Positions 18,148 through 27,655 of a DNA stretch of 32,986 nucleotides are shown here, one piece after another. This DNA is from Alphaproteobacteria bacterium. Lineage in GTDB: Bacteria; Pseudomonadota; Alphaproteobacteria; Caedimonadales; UBA1908. Positions within the stretch are counted from its first letter, which is position 1; each line of letters begins with the position of its first letter. Location of the stretch: contig JAJTHL010000022.1 in NCBI GenBank assembly GCA_021298595.1, positions 1 to 32,986 of the forward strand. Reading direction: 5' to 3'. The notes beneath the pieces are model-generated. The model was given only the letters and a program-made list of their open reading frames with translations, did not search any database and was not told where the DNA came from. A program made the position numbers and the translations under genes.

Positions 18148-18170
18148 GTTCCTCTCCTTTCTTTTCCCAC

Positions 18171-18206
18171 AAAAAAAGCCGGGGAAGGTAGCCCTTCCCC
18201 GGCTTT
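18171..18206 (-). terminator. Terminator of the ribosomal super-operon
   Basis: A perfect 14-base-pair stem (18175-18188 with 18193-18206) with a four-base loop is followed on the minus strand by a run of seven Ts overlapping the stem end (18171-18177). It starts 22 bases after the rplQ stop. It is the strongest terminator in the window. Confidence 0.92.
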
Positions 18207-18227
18207 CAAAACCTTCATGTCAAAGGC

Positions 18228-18662
18228 TTATCGTGCCTGGTCGAGGACCTCCAAGGATCCTTCATTTGCTGTCACGATCACCTCTGGACCCTTTTTGGCA
18301 GAGGGATCACGGTCAAGAAGCTCGATGACGGCCATGGGCGCCGCGTCACCATATCTGAATCCTGCCTTGATGATGCGGGTATACCCACCTGCGCGCTCAC
18401 GGTACCTTGTCCCCAAAGTGTCAATAAGCTTCGCAGCCAAAGTCTCACTGTGCAGAATACCGACCAAACGACGACGTGCAGCAAGGCTACCCTCTTTACC
18501 AAGGGTAATAAGCTTCTCCACATAAGGACGCAAGTCCTTGGCCTTTGGAAGGGTTGTACGAATTTGCTCTTTTTCAATCAATGAATAAGCAAGGCCTGAC
18601 AAAAGCGCTCTTCTTTGAGAAGTGGTTCTTGAAAACTTACGGCCACTTATACGGTGTCTCAT
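18228..18662 (-). CDS. rplQ: 50S ribosomal protein L17
   Basis: The 144-residue protein opens with the invariant [21 protein letters not shown] and continues with the family segment [26 protein letters not shown]. It binds 23S rRNA near the exit tunnel rim. Residues beyond about 118 form a C-terminal extension ([15 protein letters not shown] and onward) of the sort found in Alphaproteobacteria. It is the last gene of the alpha operon, 26 bases after rpoA, and is closed by the strong terminator at 18171-18206. Confidence 0.97.
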   Translation of the reverse strand: MRHRISGRKFSRTTSQRRALLSGLAYSLIEKEQIRTTLPKAKDLRPYVEKLITLGKEGSLAARRRLVGILHSETLAAKLIDTLGTRYRERAGGYTRIIKAGFRYGDAAPMAVIELLDRDPSAKKGPEVIVTANEGSLEVLDQAR

Positions 18663-18688
18663 GGGAATACTCCACTAACTTTCTTTAA

Positions 18689-19708
18689 TTAATAGGGTTC
18701 ATCAACTTTTCGGGCGAGGTCCTCAATATTCTCTGGTGGCCAGCCTTCCACAGCAAGACCGAGCTCCAGACCCATACGTCCCAAAACTTCACGGATTTCG
18801 TTCAATGACTTACGGCCAAAGTTTGGCGTACGCAAGAGGTCGTTTTCGGACTTTTGAACCAAATCACCAATATACACAATGTTCTCGTTCTTCAGGCAGT
18901 TTGCCGAACGAACAGAGAGCTCAAGCTCATCCACTTTGCGCAGCAAATTCCTATTAAAGGGTAAATCACTGCGAACTTCTGCCGCAACTTCCTCTTGAGG
19001 ATCTTCAAAGGTCACAAACTGCGACAGTTGATCTTGAAGAATGCGCGCTGCCAAAGCAACGGCATCTTGAGGGGTAATTGAACCATTGGTTTCAATATCC
19101 AGGGACAGTTTGTCGTAGTCAGTGATCTGACCCACACGGGCGTTCTCAATTTTGTAAGCAACCTTTGATACCGGGCTGTAGAGAGCGTCAATGGGAATGT
19201 AACCCAAAGGATCATCCTCTGTGCGGAGCTTCGAGGCGGGTACGTAACCTTTTCCACGTCCTACGGTGAGCTCCATCTTAAGCTCTGCGTCTGCGTCCAA
19301 ATGGCAAATCACAACATCCTTGTCGAGGATTTGTACATCCGCTGTCTCTTGTATATGGCCCGATGTCACAACACAGGGCCCCTTTGCGATCAGGGAGACC
19401 TTTTTGGCATAGTCAGAGGCGGACACAACGGGCACCATCTTTAAGTTCAACACCAGATCGGTGACGTCTTCACGCACACCAGGCACAGAGGACAGCTCAT
19501 GCTGAACGCCTTCGATTTTCACCCCAATAAACGCAGATCCTTGCAAAGAGGACAGCAAAACGCGCCTCAGAGCATTTCCAAGGGTTGTACCAAAGCCTCT
19601 CTCCAATGGCTCAGCGACGACCACAGCGCGCCGTTTTGTATCTGTTTTTGAGCTTACGCCGAGTTTATAAGGCTTAATCAGTGCCTGCCAATTTTTTTGT
19701 AGTAACAC
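18689..19708 (-). CDS. rpoA: RNA polymerase alpha subunit
   Basis: The 339-residue subunit nucleates RNA polymerase assembly. The N-terminal domain includes [20 protein letters not shown], which dimerises and binds beta and beta'. The C-terminal domain (about 265-325, [20 protein letters not shown] and [12 protein letters not shown]) contacts UP elements and activators. I chose GTG 19708, giving [12 protein letters not shown] as in other Alphaproteobacteria, since AGAGGA lies six bases upstream. The TTG five codons earlier lies just before that site and is unlikely. Length is close to that of Caulobacter alpha. Confidence 0.97.
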   Translation of the reverse strand: MLLQKNWQALIKPYKLGVSSKTDTKRRAVVVAEPLERGFGTTLGNALRRVLLSSLQGSAFIGVKIEGVQHELSSVPGVREDVTDLVLNLKMVPVVSASDYAKKVSLIAKGPCVVTSGHIQETADVQILDKDVVICHLDADAELKMELTVGRGKGYVPASKLRTEDDPLGYIPIDALYSPVSKVAYKIENARVGQITDYDKLSLDIETNGSITPQDAVALAARILQDQLSQFVTFEDPQEEVAAEVRSDLPFNRNLLRKVDELELSVRSANCLKNENIVYIGDLVQKSENDLLRTPNFGRKSLNEIREVLGRMGLELGLAVEGWPPENIEDLARKVDEPY

Positions 19709-19747
19709 GGGAGATCCTCTCAACTACTGTTATTCACCCATTCACGT

Positions 19748-20140
19748 TTAGACGCGACGACGTTTTGACGGACGACATCCATTGTGCGGAATGGGAGAGA
19801 CATCACGGATGGATGTAATAGTAAATCCAGCCGACTGAAGTGCACGAAGGGCAGACTCACGGCCGGAACCTGGGCCTAGAACTTCAACTTCTAAAACACG
19901 CATCCCATGCTCTTGAGCTTTCTTTGCTGCGTCTTCCGCTGCAAGCTGTGCTGCGTAAGGTGTTGATTTTCTGGAGTTTTTAAACCCTACTGCGCCGGCA
20001 GCACTCCAAGAAATGGTGTTGCCTTGTGTGTCCGTAATGGTCACAAGGGTGTTGTTAAACGTCGAGCGAATGTGAGCAATACCTGTAGTCACATTCTTGC
20101 GCTCACGACGACGGAGTTTTTGAACGGGTGCTTTCGCCAT
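19748..20140 (-). CDS. rpsK: 30S ribosomal protein S11
   Basis: The 130-residue platform protein has the family run [19 protein letters not shown] and the C-terminal [17 protein letters not shown]. It binds 16S rRNA near the E-site platform with S7 and S18. It lies between rpsM (21-base gap) and rpoA (39-base gap) in the alpha operon. Length and composition are ordinary. Confidence 0.97.
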   Translation of the reverse strand: MAKAPVQKLRRRERKNVTTGIAHIRSTFNNTLVTITDTQGNTISWSAAGAVGFKNSRKSTPYAAQLAAEDAAKKAQEHGMRVLEVEVLGPGSGRESALRALQSAGFTITSIRDVSPIPHNGCRPSKRRRV

Positions 20141-20161
20141 TTCTTCTACTCTCTACCTTCT

Positions 20162-20530
20162 TTATTTCTTCTTACCGGCAATGGCAACGGCACGACCACG
20201 ACGCGTACGTGCGTTGGTGTGTGTGCGCTGCCCACGAACGGGCAAACGTTTACGGTGGCGAAGACCACGATAGCAGCCAAGGTCCGTTAGACGCTTGATG
20301 TTCATGGACACTTCACGGCGAAGATCGCCTTCCGTCACGTAATTTTCATCGATATGCTCACGGATTTTGAGAACTTCATCATCCGTTAAGTCATTCACAC
20401 GCCTATCATCTGAGATGTTCAATGCCTTTAAGATATCCTTGGAAATCTTAGGGCCAATCCCATAGATATAGGTTAATCCGATCACCACTCGCTTTCGCGC
20501 CGGTAAATTGACTCCACCAATACGAGCCAC
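20162..20530 (-). CDS. rpsM: 30S ribosomal protein S13
   Basis: The 122-residue head protein starts [26 protein letters not shown] with the helix-two-turn-helix typical of S13 and ends in a basic tail ([22 protein letters not shown], in part) that reaches the P-site tRNA. The start is GTG 20530, preceded by GAGGAG. It is the first gene of the alpha operon and follows the only sizeable gap (94 bases) in the right half of the cluster. Confidence 0.97.
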   Translation of the reverse strand: MARIGGVNLPARKRVVIGLTYIYGIGPKISKDILKALNISDDRRVNDLTDDEVLKIREHIDENYVTEGDLRREVSMNIKRLTDLGCYRGLRHRKRLPVRGQRTHTNARTRRGRAVAIAGKKK

Positions 20531-20573
20531 GCTACACTCCTCAGAATTCTATTGATTACAAAACAGCTGCGGC

Positions 20574-20603
20574 AATCTACCTGGAAAGCACTACAGCCGT
20601 CAA
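20574..20603 (-). promoter_or_regulatory. Probable promoter of the alpha operon (rpsM-rpsK-rpoA-rplQ)
   Basis: In the 94-base adk-rpsM gap the minus strand has TTGACG (20598-20603), an 18-base spacer, and TAGATT (20574-20579), about 44 bases before the rpsM GTG. The fit to a sigma-70 type promoter is good. It would let the rpoA genes be transcribed apart from the upstream ribosomal genes. Confidence 0.5.
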
Positions 20604-20624
20604 GACCCTCTTTACTCAAGAAGC

Positions 20625-21287
20625 CTAGGACATATTAACTTTTCTGTTTTCCTGCCCCAAAAGCTTCACCAAACTTGCCTCCACTTCTTGGGGAGACAAC
20701 ATTCCATCCACACGGTGCAGGTTCCCACTTGACTGGTAATAGTCCTGAACAGGCGCCGTTTTCTCGCGATAAACACGAAAGCGGTGGTGAATGGCCGACA
20801 CTTCATCATCCTTACGTGTGATGAAAGTGTGGGAACCGCATACATCACAGCGCCCCTCCTCCTTAGGTTGGTGAGTGGTGCTATAGATGGCGCCGCATTC
20901 TGCGCACATGCGTCTTCCCGATAATCTTTCAACTAGCTGATTTTCATCAACATCAATTTTGATTACCATCGGAGCTACGAGAACTCCTTTCTTGATCAAG
21001 GAGTCCAAAGCCTTGGCCTGGGCAATCGTTCGTGGGACACCGTCAAAAACGACGCCCTGCCCGTTGGTTGCCAGATCCTTTTCAATCAAAGACAGGGCGA
21101 CCTCATCGGAGGGTAAATCACCGCGTTCAACAGTTTCCTTGATCTCTTTCCCTAAGGAAGTCTCAGCAGCGATTTCTGCTCTGATGAGATCCCCTGTGCT
21201 GAGATGGCGTAGGCCATAAAGAGCACAAAGTCGTTTTGCCTGCGTTCCCTTCCCAGATCCAGGAGGGCCTAAGAGAATTATGTTCAA
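20625..21287 (-). CDS. adk: Adenylate kinase with zinc-type LID
   Basis: The 220-residue enzyme interconverts ATP + AMP and 2 ADP. The P-loop is GPPGSGKGT (7-15), the AMP-site motif is STGDLIRAE, and FDGVPRT is present. The LID is the long form with four cysteines, C128, C131, C147 and C150, which should bind a structural metal as in Paracoccus and Bacillus enzymes. The start is TTG 21287, since MNIILLGPPG is the family N-terminus and no ATG fits. It overlaps the secY stop (TTGA), implying coupled translation. Its place between secY and rpsM is usual in Alphaproteobacteria. Confidence 0.97.
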   Translation of the reverse strand: MNIILLGPPGSGKGTQAKRLCALYGLRHLSTGDLIRAEIAAETSLGKEIKETVERGDLPSDEVALSLIEKDLATNGQGVVFDGVPRTIAQAKALDSLIKKGVLVAPMVIKIDVDENQLVERLSGRRMCAECGAIYSTTHQPKEEGRCDVCGSHTFITRKDDEVSAIHHRFRVYREKTAPVQDYYQSSGNLHRVDGMLSPQEVEASLVKLLGQENRKVNMS

Positions 21288-22627
21288 CGCTCTTTCCCCT
21301 TCTTATCACGACTGCGGCGCATAAGTCCCTCATACTGATGGGCCAATAAGTGCGTTTGTACCTGGGTGATGGTATCAACTCCCACACTCACGACGATCAA
21401 AAGGCTCGTGCCGCCAAGGTAGAAAGGAATAGCATACTTCGTAATCAACATCTCTGGCAACACACAGATGGCAGAGAGATATATGGCACCCACAACTGTT
21501 AGTCTTGTGATAATATAGTCCAAGTGATCAGCTGTGTTCTTGCCTGGACGGTGTCCTGGCACTATAGCACCGTTCTTCTTTAGGTTCTCTGCTGTTTCTG
21601 TCGGGTTAAAGACAACCGCTGTGTAGAAAAACGCAAAGAAAACGATCAAAAAGATGTAAAGTGCAATGTACAAAGGCTTGCCTTGTCCGAGGTACAGAAG
21701 TAGCGTTCCCAAAATACTATCTGGATCCCCGCCCATGTTTCCAATGGAAGCAATGGTCACGGGTACGCCCAGAAGGGATCCTGCGAAAATCGGAGGGATC
21801 ACGCCTGATATATTCAATTTCATGGGGAGGTGAGAAGATTCACCGCCATACATTTTCATCCCCACTTGTCGCTTTGGATATTGAATCATAACCCGGCGCT
21901 GGGCGCGTTCCATGAAGACAATGAACACAATAGCTGCTGTCAGCATAATCAAAATCAGGGCAATCACCACAGGGGACAAAGACCCCGTGCGACCAAGCTC
22001 TAAGGTCTTATCGATGGCCATGGGCAAGTTTGCCACAATACCCGCAAAGATAATCAAAGAAACACCGTTACCCACGCCGCGCGACGTAATTTGCTCTCCA
22101 AGCCACATAAGGAAGAGTGTTCCACCAGTGAGCGACACGACACCCGATAACATAAACAAAAAACCGGGGTTGATCACGGGAGAGTGATGCATGGACACGA
22201 GTCCCGTCAAAATACCCCAGCTTTGTACCACAGCCAGGATTACGGTGAGATATCTTGTGTACTGGTTAATTTTTTTGCGCCCTGATTCACCTTCCTTTTT
22301 CAAGGCTTCCAATTGGGGGCTGACGGCCGTCATCAACTGGACAATAATGCTTGAGGAAATGTAGGGCATCACACCAAGGGCGAAAATAGTCATACGACCA
22401 AGGGCACCACCGGTGAATTTATCAAAAATACCCAAGATACCCGACGCATTTTGCGAAGCAAGCTCATGCATGACATGGGCATCAATGCCTGGAAGAGGCA
22501 AAAATGTCCCAAGTCGGTATACCAGCAACGCAAACAGTGTAAACCATAAGCGCTTTTTAAGGTTTTCTGCCTTCGAGAAGGCTTTAAAACTAAAATTTGC
22601 AGCTAACTGCTCAGCGGCCGACGCCAT
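21284..22627 (-). CDS. secY: Protein translocase subunit SecY
   Basis: The 447-residue protein is the channel of the Sec translocon, with ten hydrophobic helices. Recognisable segments are the N-terminal RLWFTLFALLVYRLGTFLPL (in KKRLWFTLF form), the plug region GGALGRMTIFALGVMPYISS, LGEQITSRGVGNGVSLIIF, and the cytoplasmic loop ERAQRRVMIQYPKRQVG. It ends in a short basic tail (RRSRDKKGKER). It sits at the end of the spc operon, 22 bases after rplO, and is translationally coupled to adk. Confidence 0.98.
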   Translation of the reverse strand: MASAAEQLAANFSFKAFSKAENLKKRLWFTLFALLVYRLGTFLPLPGIDAHVMHELASQNASGILGIFDKFTGGALGRMTIFALGVMPYISSSIIVQLMTAVSPQLEALKKEGESGRKKINQYTRYLTVILAVVQSWGILTGLVSMHHSPVINPGFLFMLSGVVSLTGGTLFLMWLGEQITSRGVGNGVSLIIFAGIVANLPMAIDKTLELGRTGSLSPVVIALILIMLTAAIVFIVFMERAQRRVMIQYPKRQVGMKMYGGESSHLPMKLNISGVIPPIFAGSLLGVPVTIASIGNMGGDPDSILGTLLLYLGQGKPLYIALYIFLIVFFAFFYTAVVFNPTETAENLKKNGAIVPGHRPGKNTADHLDYIITRLTVVGAIYLSAICVLPEMLITKYAIPFYLGGTSLLIVVSVGVDTITQVQTHLLAHQYEGLMRRSRDKKGKER

Positions 22628-22649
22628 TTATGCCTCCACCCAGAGGGGA

Positions 22650-23108
22650 TTAAACAAGAGTCACAGACCCTTTAAGTTTCTCTACGTGCTCACATGCCGC
22701 CTTTGAAGCTTTTGACACTTCAACCTTTACGGCTTGCTTTAGCTCACCCTTTGCCAAAAGCTTTAGGGCGGGCGCTGTCTTTTTAACAAGACCAGCAGCG
22801 ATGAGAGCGTCCAAGTTGATGACTTGGCCAGCGTCAAGCTTCTTTGCCTCAATGGCGCTTTGAATTTGACCAAGGTTCAATTCAGTATACGTTGTCTCGA
22901 ACATAGCGTTGGAGAAACCTCTTTTTGGAAGACGACGATAAAGGGGGTTTTGACCACCTTCAAAGCCCTTGATAGCCACACCGGTACGGGACTTTTGTCC
23001 CTTTTGACCGGCACCACAAGTCTTACCTTTACCAGAACCTTCACCACGACCTACGCGCATACGCTTTGTGCGGGCGCCGGGATTATCCCTTAAGTCATTT
23101 AAATTCAT
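22650..23108 (-). CDS. rplO: 50S ribosomal protein L15
   Basis: The 152-residue protein opens [20 protein letters not shown] and has the glycine-rich [19 protein letters not shown], which threads into 23S rRNA. The start ATG 23108 has AGGAG seven bases upstream; a longer frame to 23129 adds seven unrelated residues and lies inside the end of rpmD. It is followed by secY, the common spc order. Confidence 0.97.
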   Translation of the reverse strand: MNLNDLRDNPGARTKRMRVGRGEGSGKGKTCGAGQKGQKSRTGVAIKGFEGGQNPLYRRLPKRGFSNAMFETTYTELNLGQIQSAIEAKKLDAGQVINLDALIAAGLVKKTAPALKLLAKGELKQAVKVEVSKASKAACEHVEKLKGSVTLV

Positions 23109-23112
23109 AATT

Positions 23113-23322
23113 CTACTCCTCGCCTTCAACGCGCAGCAAATGCCGAACGCGCGTAATCATGCCGCGCACGGCTGGCGTGTCTTCCAACGTCCTTGTGCGA
23201 TGAAGCTTGTTCAAACCAAGACCGATAAGAGTCTGCGTTTGATACTCCTTACGACGAATCGCACTTGCAATTTGTGTGACAGTGACAGTTTTCTTTGCCG
23301 CTGCTTGTTCTGCTTTAGCCAT
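23113..23322 (-). CDS. rpmD: 50S ribosomal protein L30
   Basis: The 69-residue protein has the L30 core [20 protein letters not shown] followed by [22 protein letters not shown]. It is about nine residues longer than E. coli L30 through an alanine- and lysine-rich N-terminus. The ATG overlaps the end of rpsE by eight bases (ATGGCTAA), so the two are probably translationally coupled. Confidence 0.96.
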   Translation of the reverse strand: MAKAEQAAAKKTVTVTQIASAIRRKEYQTQTLIGLGLNKLHRTRTLEDTPAVRGMITRVRHLLRVEGEE

Positions 23323-23863
23323 TATTCACCTCACTGGCATCTTCACGGCGTCCAAGAACCTCGGAAACCTTCTTGCCACGCTTAAAAGCAACCTGGCGAG
23401 GAGACTTCATTTGTCCCAAAGCGTCAAGGGTTGCACGCACCATGTTTAAAGGGTTGTTAGTCCCTTGGGATTTGCTGACAACGTCATGGATTCCAAGTGC
23501 CTCAAAAACCGCACGCATGGGACCACCAGCGATAATCCCAGTACCAGCAGGTGCAGCACGCAGAATGACTTTACCAGCCCCCGCACGACCTTGCACGTCG
23601 TGGTGAAGTGTGCGTCCTTCTCTCAAAGGAACCCGCATCATGACACGGCGCGCCGCTTGGGTGGCTTTGTTCACAGCGTCAGGCACTTCGCGTGCTTTTC
23701 CTGTAGCAAAACCCACACGACCCTTTGCATCACCCACAACGACAACAGCCGAGAAGGAGAACCGACGTCCGCCCTTTACTACTTTTGCCACACGGCGAAT
23801 AGTCACGAGCTTTTCAACAAGCTCTTGCTCTTTTTCGCGTTCTTTTCCATTTGGTCGTGCCAT
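23315..23863 (-). CDS. rpsE: 30S ribosomal protein S5
   Basis: The 182-residue protein contains the S5 double-stranded RNA-binding part ([37 protein letters not shown]) and the C-terminal domain ([20 protein letters not shown]). It helps decoding accuracy and the mRNA helicase activity of the 30S. The charged N-terminus ([11 protein letters not shown]) makes it longer than E. coli S5 (167). It overlaps rpmD and follows rplR by two bases. Confidence 0.97.
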   Translation of the reverse strand: MARPNGKEREKEQELVEKLVTIRRVAKVVKGGRRFSFSAVVVVGDAKGRVGFATGKAREVPDAVNKATQAARRVMMRVPLREGRTLHHDVQGRAGAGKVILRAAPAGTGIIAGGPMRAVFEALGIHDVVSKSQGTNNPLNMVRATLDALGQMKSPRQVAFKRGKKVSEVLGRREDASEVNNG

Positions 23864-23865
23864 TT

Positions 23866-24228
23866 CTAGAACTCCAATCCATTTTCGCGGGCAGCTTCAG
23901 CCAACGCCTTGATGCGACCATGATACAAGTATGCACCACGATCAAACACAACCTTTTTTATGCCAGCTTTTACCGCACGCTGTGCGATCAGGGCGCCCAC
24001 CTTGGCAGCCGCATCCTTGTTTCCACCGGACTTGAGAGCGGTGCGAAGCTCCTTCTCAAGAGAAGAAGCAGAAACACGGGTCGCACGACTTTCATCGTCC
24101 ACCAGCTGTGCATATATGTGCATATTCGAGCGATAGACGGAGAGTCTCAGACGATCACCACGATGCGCCGATACCCGTGCTCTGGCACGGCTACGACGAC
24201 GTTCAAATTTTTCCTTTGGCGTTAACAT
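23866..24228 (-). CDS. rplR: 50S ribosomal protein L18
   Basis: The 120-residue 5S rRNA-binding protein has a basic N-terminus ([20 protein letters not shown]) and the core [19 protein letters not shown], with the C-terminal [20 protein letters not shown]. It is normal in length. It begins two bases after the rplF stop and ends two bases before rpsE. Confidence 0.97.
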   Translation of the reverse strand: MLTPKEKFERRRSRARARVSAHRGDRLRLSVYRSNMHIYAQLVDDESRATRVSASSLEKELRTALKSGGNKDAAAKVGALIAQRAVKAGIKKVVFDRGAYLYHGRIKALAEAARENGLEF

Positions 24229-24230
24229 GG

Positions 24231-24764
24231 CTACTTCTTCTTACCTTCCTTACGCAGAATTCTCTCATCCTCATAACGGACACCCTTGCCCTTATATGGC
24301 TCTGGAGGCCTGTAAGAGCGAATTTCCGCTGCGACTTGTCCAACTTGCTGGCATCTGGCCCCTGTCACCGCAATGGCTGTGGGACGCTCGCACGCAATGG
24401 AAATGCCTTCTGGGATGGGATAAATCACGTCATGGCTGTAGCCAAGTTGAAGGACCAGGTCCTTGCCTTGAACAGACGCACGGTAACCCACACCGGTGAT
24501 TTCGAGACGTTTTGTAAACCCCTCGCTCACGCCGCGGACAAGATTGCTCACCAACCGTTGTGTTGTCCCCCACATCATGCGGGATCTTTTTTCCGCACTG
24601 CGTGGCTCAATCACAACTTTACCCTCTACAATGGACAGGTTGACCGCATCAGAGATGGGGCACTCAAGCTGACCATTCTTACCCTTAGCCGAAAAAGTAC
24701 CAGCCTCAAAAGTGCACTGAACTCCTGAGGGGATTTCGACGGGTTTTTTTCCTACTCGAGACAT
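24231..24764 (-). CDS. rplF: 50S ribosomal protein L6
   Basis: The 177-residue protein starts [15 protein letters not shown] and ends with the conserved [18 protein letters not shown]. Two L6 repeats are visible. It lies near the factor-binding site of the 50S subunit beside the sarcin-ricin loop. Length equals that of E. coli L6. It sits 16 bases after rpsH. Confidence 0.97.
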   Translation of the reverse strand: MSRVGKKPVEIPSGVQCTFEAGTFSAKGKNGQLECPISDAVNLSIVEGKVVIEPRSAEKRSRMMWGTTQRLVSNLVRGVSEGFTKRLEITGVGYRASVQGKDLVLQLGYSHDVIYPIPEGISIACERPTAIAVTGARCQQVGQVAAEIRSYRPPEPYKGKGVRYEDERILRKEGKKK

Positions 24765-24780
24765 CGTTTACGTTCCTGTC

Positions 24781-25182
24781 TTAGAATACTTGGCAAATAA
24801 TTTCGCCGCCGACGTTCTGGGCACGTGCCTCAGAGTCAGACATCACGCCCTTGGACGTTGTCAGAATCGAGATACCAAGGCCGTTGCGAACACGGGGAAG
24901 CTTTGCAAGCGAAGAGTAAACGCGACGTCCTGGCTTGGAGATGCGTTTAATCTCTTGAATGACTGGCTCTCCGCCGTCGTACTTCAAAGAAACTGCTACT
25001 TCTGGAAAAGAAGCGCCTTCTTTTTGTTCAACCTTATAGCCACGAATGTACCCTTCGCGCTTGAGCACATCCAAGATGGCAAGACGCGCCTTAGATACAG
25101 GAGACGTGATCTGTTCGAAGTGATTACGCTGACCGTTACGAATACGTGTCAAAAGATCAGCAATGGGATCTGTCATACTCAT
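24781..25182 (-). CDS. rpsH: 30S ribosomal protein S8
   Basis: The 133-residue protein has the N-terminal MTDPIADLLTRIRNGQ and the C-terminal LGISILTTSKGVMSDSEARA that binds helix 21 of 16S rRNA. In E. coli S8 represses the spc operon by binding the rplE region of its mRNA; I did not find a matching structure here. ATG 25182 is preferred to the ATG two codons later because AGGA lies six bases upstream. Confidence 0.97.
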   Translation of the reverse strand: MSMTDPIADLLTRIRNGQRNHFEQITSPVSKARLAILDVLKREGYIRGYKVEQKEGASFPEVAVSLKYDGGEPVIQEIKRISKPGRRVYSSLAKLPRVRNGLGISILTTSKGVMSDSEARAQNVGGEIICQVF

Positions 25183-25190
25183 GTTCTATC

Positions 25191-25496
25191 CTACCAGCTT
25201 GCTTTCGTGACACCAGGTATCATTCCCATAGAGGACAAATCTCTAAAGGCGATACGAGACATACGGAACTTACGATAATAACCGCGGGGACGACCTGTCA
25301 GTTCGCAGCGGTTGCGCACACGAATACGGGCTCCGTTTCTTGGCAACTGTGCCAATTTCAACACTGCTTGGAAACGATCCTCAGCAGGGGCTTCACGGTT
25401 ATACACTTGAGCCTTCAAAGCAGCACGGCGGTTTGAAAACTTTTGAGCGAGGGCTTTGCGCCTTTCGTTCTTCTCGATAGAGCTCTTCTTAGCCAT
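25191..25496 (-). CDS. rpsN: 30S ribosomal protein S14 (zinc-free long form)
   Basis: The 101-residue protein is the long S14 type without the CxxC pairs of the zinc form. The conserved C-terminal part reads [20 protein letters not shown], then [19 protein letters not shown]. It helps assemble the 30S head. It lies between rplE and rpsH with short gaps, the usual spc place. Confidence 0.97.
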   Translation of the reverse strand: MAKKSSIEKNERRKALAQKFSNRRAALKAQVYNREAPAEDRFQAVLKLAQLPRNGARIRVRNRCELTGRPRGYYRKFRMSRIAFRDLSSMGMIPGVTKASW

Positions 25497-25500
25497 TGTT

Positions 25501-26040
25501 CTACCTCGTAAAGGGCAAATTAAAGCCCTTTAAAAGGGCACATGCTTCTTCGTTGGTCTGAGCCGATGTGACGATCACAACGTTCATGCCGCGAATCTTA
25601 GCCACCTTGTCGTAGTCGATTTCCGGGAAAATGATATGTTCTTTAATTCCCATGGAAAAGTTGCCTTTTCCATCAAACCACTTGGAGGACACACCACGAA
25701 AGTCACGAATACGTGGCATCGCGATGGTCACAAACCTGTCCAAAAACTCGTACATGCGTTGCTTACGCAAAGTTACCTTTGCGCCAATAGGCATGCCCTC
25801 ACGAAGCTTGAACCCCGCAATAGAGTTACGAGCCTTGGTTGACAGAGCGCGTTGACCCGCAATAAGGGTCAGCTCTTCAAGGGCTGCTTCCACAAGCTTT
25901 TTATCTTGTACTGCGTCACCGCAGCCCATGTTTAGCACAATCTTCTCAATGCGTGGTACCTGAAGATCATTCTGGTAACCAAATTGCTTTTTAAGATCAG
26001 GCGCAATTACTTTTTCATAATGCTCTTTAAGCCGTGCCAT
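25501..26040 (-). CDS. rplE: 50S ribosomal protein L5
   Basis: The 179-residue 5S rRNA-binding protein has [40 protein letters not shown] and [18 protein letters not shown]. It contacts the P-site tRNA. The start is ATG 26040 ([12 protein letters not shown]); the frame stays open to 26157, but the extra residues lie inside rplX and are unrelated to L5. Confidence 0.97.
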   Translation of the reverse strand: MARLKEHYEKVIAPDLKKQFGYQNDLQVPRIEKIVLNMGCGDAVQDKKLVEAALEELTLIAGQRALSTKARNSIAGFKLREGMPIGAKVTLRKQRMYEFLDRFVTIAMPRIRDFRGVSSKWFDGKGNFSMGIKEHIIFPEIDYDKVAKIRGMNVVIVTSAQTNEEACALLKGFNLPFTR

Positions 26041-26050
26041 GATTCTACTT

Positions 26051-26371
26051 TCAACTATCGATCTGTTCGCCAGACTTCTTGGCAACACGCACCTTGCGGC
26101 CGTCTTCCAAGAATTTATACCCCACTCGTGTCGGCGCCTTGGTCTTCGGATCCACATGCATCACATTGGACACATGGATCGAACGCTCAGACGTCACTAT
26201 CCCCCCCGCAGAGGCAGCAGATGGCTTTTGATGGCGCTTCACAACGTTCACGCCCTTTACGACCACTCGCAACTTTTGCGGATCGACAGAAAGGATTTCC
26301 CCTACTGTTCCACGATCTTTACCAGAGATCACCATAACGGTGTCTCCTCTTTTTACACGTAGCTTGACCAT
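26051..26371 (-). CDS. rplX: 50S ribosomal protein L24
   Basis: The 106-residue protein begins with a KOW motif, [19 protein letters not shown], and continues [20 protein letters not shown]. It is an early 50S assembly protein near the tunnel exit. It follows rplN by two bases, and rplE comes ten bases later. Confidence 0.97.
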   Translation of the reverse strand: MVKLRVKRGDTVMVISGKDRGTVGEILSVDPQKLRVVVKGVNVVKRHQKPSAASAGGIVTSERSIHVSNVMHVDPKTKAPTRVGYKFLEDGRKVRVAKKSGEQIDS

Positions 26372-26373
26372 GA

Positions 26374-26742
26374 TTACAATACCTCCGGTGCCAAGGATAT
26401 GATTTTCATATAGTTGCGCGCACGAAGTTCTCTGACCACGGGGCCAAAAATACGTGTTCCCAAGGGTTCACCTTGGTTATTAATCAAAACTGCCGCATTG
26501 GTATCAAAACGGATCTCTGTGCCATCAGAACGGGCGACGCCCTTCTTTGTACGCACCACCACAGCTTTGTAGACGTCTCCCTTTTTGACCTTACGATCGG
26601 GAAGCGCGTCCTTGATGGCGACAACAATGACGTCACCGACAGTTGCTACCCTTTTACGGGACCCACCCAAAACACGAATGCACTGAACACGACGAGCCCC
26701 AGAATTATCTGCGACCATCAAGTTTGTTTGCTCTCTAATCAT
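26374..26742 (-). CDS. rplN: 50S ribosomal protein L14
   Basis: The 122-residue protein is typical throughout: [20 protein letters not shown] at the start, [20 protein letters not shown] in the middle and [20 protein letters not shown] near the end. It forms an intersubunit bridge and is the target of the silencing factor RsfS in other bacteria. Confidence 0.98.
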   Translation of the reverse strand: MIREQTNLMVADNSGARRVQCIRVLGGSRKRVATVGDVIVVAIKDALPDRKVKKGDVYKAVVVRTKKGVARSDGTEIRFDTNAAVLINNQGEPLGTRIFGPVVRELRARNYMKIISLAPEVL

Positions 26743-26762
26743 AACCGTTTCCTAAATGCTGC

Positions 26763-26996
26763 TTACGCTTCTAACACGACTTGCCAGCGCTTCCTTTTCG
26801 AGATCGGACGGCATTCGATAATACGAACCGTATCACCCTTCTTGAATGCGTTGTTCTCGTCGTGCGCCGCATAGCGCTTGGAGCGCGTAATAAACTTCTT
26901 GTAAACAGGGTGCATCAAACGACGCTGTACAAGAACAGTCACCGTTTTATCACAAGCATCGCTTGTGATAACCCCTTGTAAGACCCTGCGTGGCAT
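26763..26996 (-). CDS. rpsQ: 30S ribosomal protein S17
   Basis: The 77-residue OB-fold protein starts [20 protein letters not shown] and has [19 protein letters not shown] and [20 protein letters not shown], all family hallmarks. It binds helix 11 of 16S rRNA and is needed early in 30S assembly. It is slightly shorter than E. coli S17 (84). Confidence 0.97.
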   Translation of the reverse strand: MPRRVLQGVITSDACDKTVTVLVQRRLMHPVYKKFITRSKRYAAHDENNAFKKGDTVRIIECRPISKRKRWQVVLEA

Positions 26997-27011
26997 CTTA
27001 TAACTCCTTAA

Positions 27012-27209
27012 CTATGCAGTTGCCTTGACGGCTTCATTGAGTAATGTTTTTATCCGCGCAATTTCACGACGCGCACTTCTAAAGCGTGCTGTAGACTCAA
27101 GTTGACCAGCAACCTTTTGAAAACGGAGATTCATAATCTCTCGTTTTAACTCCAAAAGTTTACTTTGCAACTGTTGAGGTGATTGCGCTCTAAGCTCTTC
27201 TACCTTCAT
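27012..27209 (-). CDS. rpmC: 50S ribosomal protein L29
   Basis: The 65-residue two-helix protein reads [20 protein letters not shown] and [20 protein letters not shown]. It sits at the tunnel exit, where it helps dock trigger factor and SRP with L23. The start ATG 27209 fits the family; a longer frame to 27281 lies inside rplP. Confidence 0.96.
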   Translation of the reverse strand: MKVEELRAQSPQQLQSKLLELKREIMNLRFQKVAGQLESTARFRSARREIARIKTLLNEAVKATA

Positions 27210-27213
27210 TATC

Positions 27214-27633
27214 CTATTCCTCGGATCCAAAACGAGCGATGAATTTGGTCTTGATGGGCAGTTTCGCCGCAGCAAGCTCAAATGCTTCTTTCGCTAACTC
27301 GGCGGGCACTCCGCCTAACTCAAACATAATACGACCAGGCTTCACTCTGCAAGCCCAGTATTCTGTCGAGCCTTTTCCGCTTCCCATACGTACCTCAGCG
27401 GGCTTCGAGCTCACTGGGACATCAGGGAAAATACGAATCCACACGCGACCGGCACGGCGCATATGGCGGGTAATCGCCCGACGCGCTGCCTCAATTTGGC
27501 GTGCGGTAATACGACAAGGCTCAAGGGCCTTGAGTCCGTAATCACCAAAGTTGAGACTCACACCCGCAGTCGCATTACCATGAATGCGACCCTTGTGGGC
27601 CTTACGATACTTTGTCTTCTTGGGAAGTAACAT
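27214..27633 (-). CDS. rplP: 50S ribosomal protein L16
   Basis: The 139-residue protein opens [19 protein letters not shown] and carries [20 protein letters not shown] and [20 protein letters not shown]. It lies near the A-site tRNA and helps shape the peptidyl-transferase region. It follows rpsC by 22 bases and is normal in length. Confidence 0.97.
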   Translation of the reverse strand: MLLPKKTKYRKAHKGRIHGNATAGVSLNFGDYGLKALEPCRITARQIEAARRAITRHMRRAGRVWIRIFPDVPVSSKPAEVRMGSGKGSTEYWACRVKPGRIMFELGGVPAELAKEAFELAAAKLPIKTKFIARFGSEE

Positions 27634-27655
27634 GGTTCTTTCCTAACTCTCTTCC

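Noticed and set aside
17990-18218. 60- and 72-codon minus-strand frames before abc-f
   Set aside because: One runs through the rplQ terminator stem, both lack family resemblance, and they overlap each other in different frames.
26041-26157. 39-codon N-terminal extension of rplE
   Set aside because: It lies within rplX, and L5 begins at MARLKEHYE.
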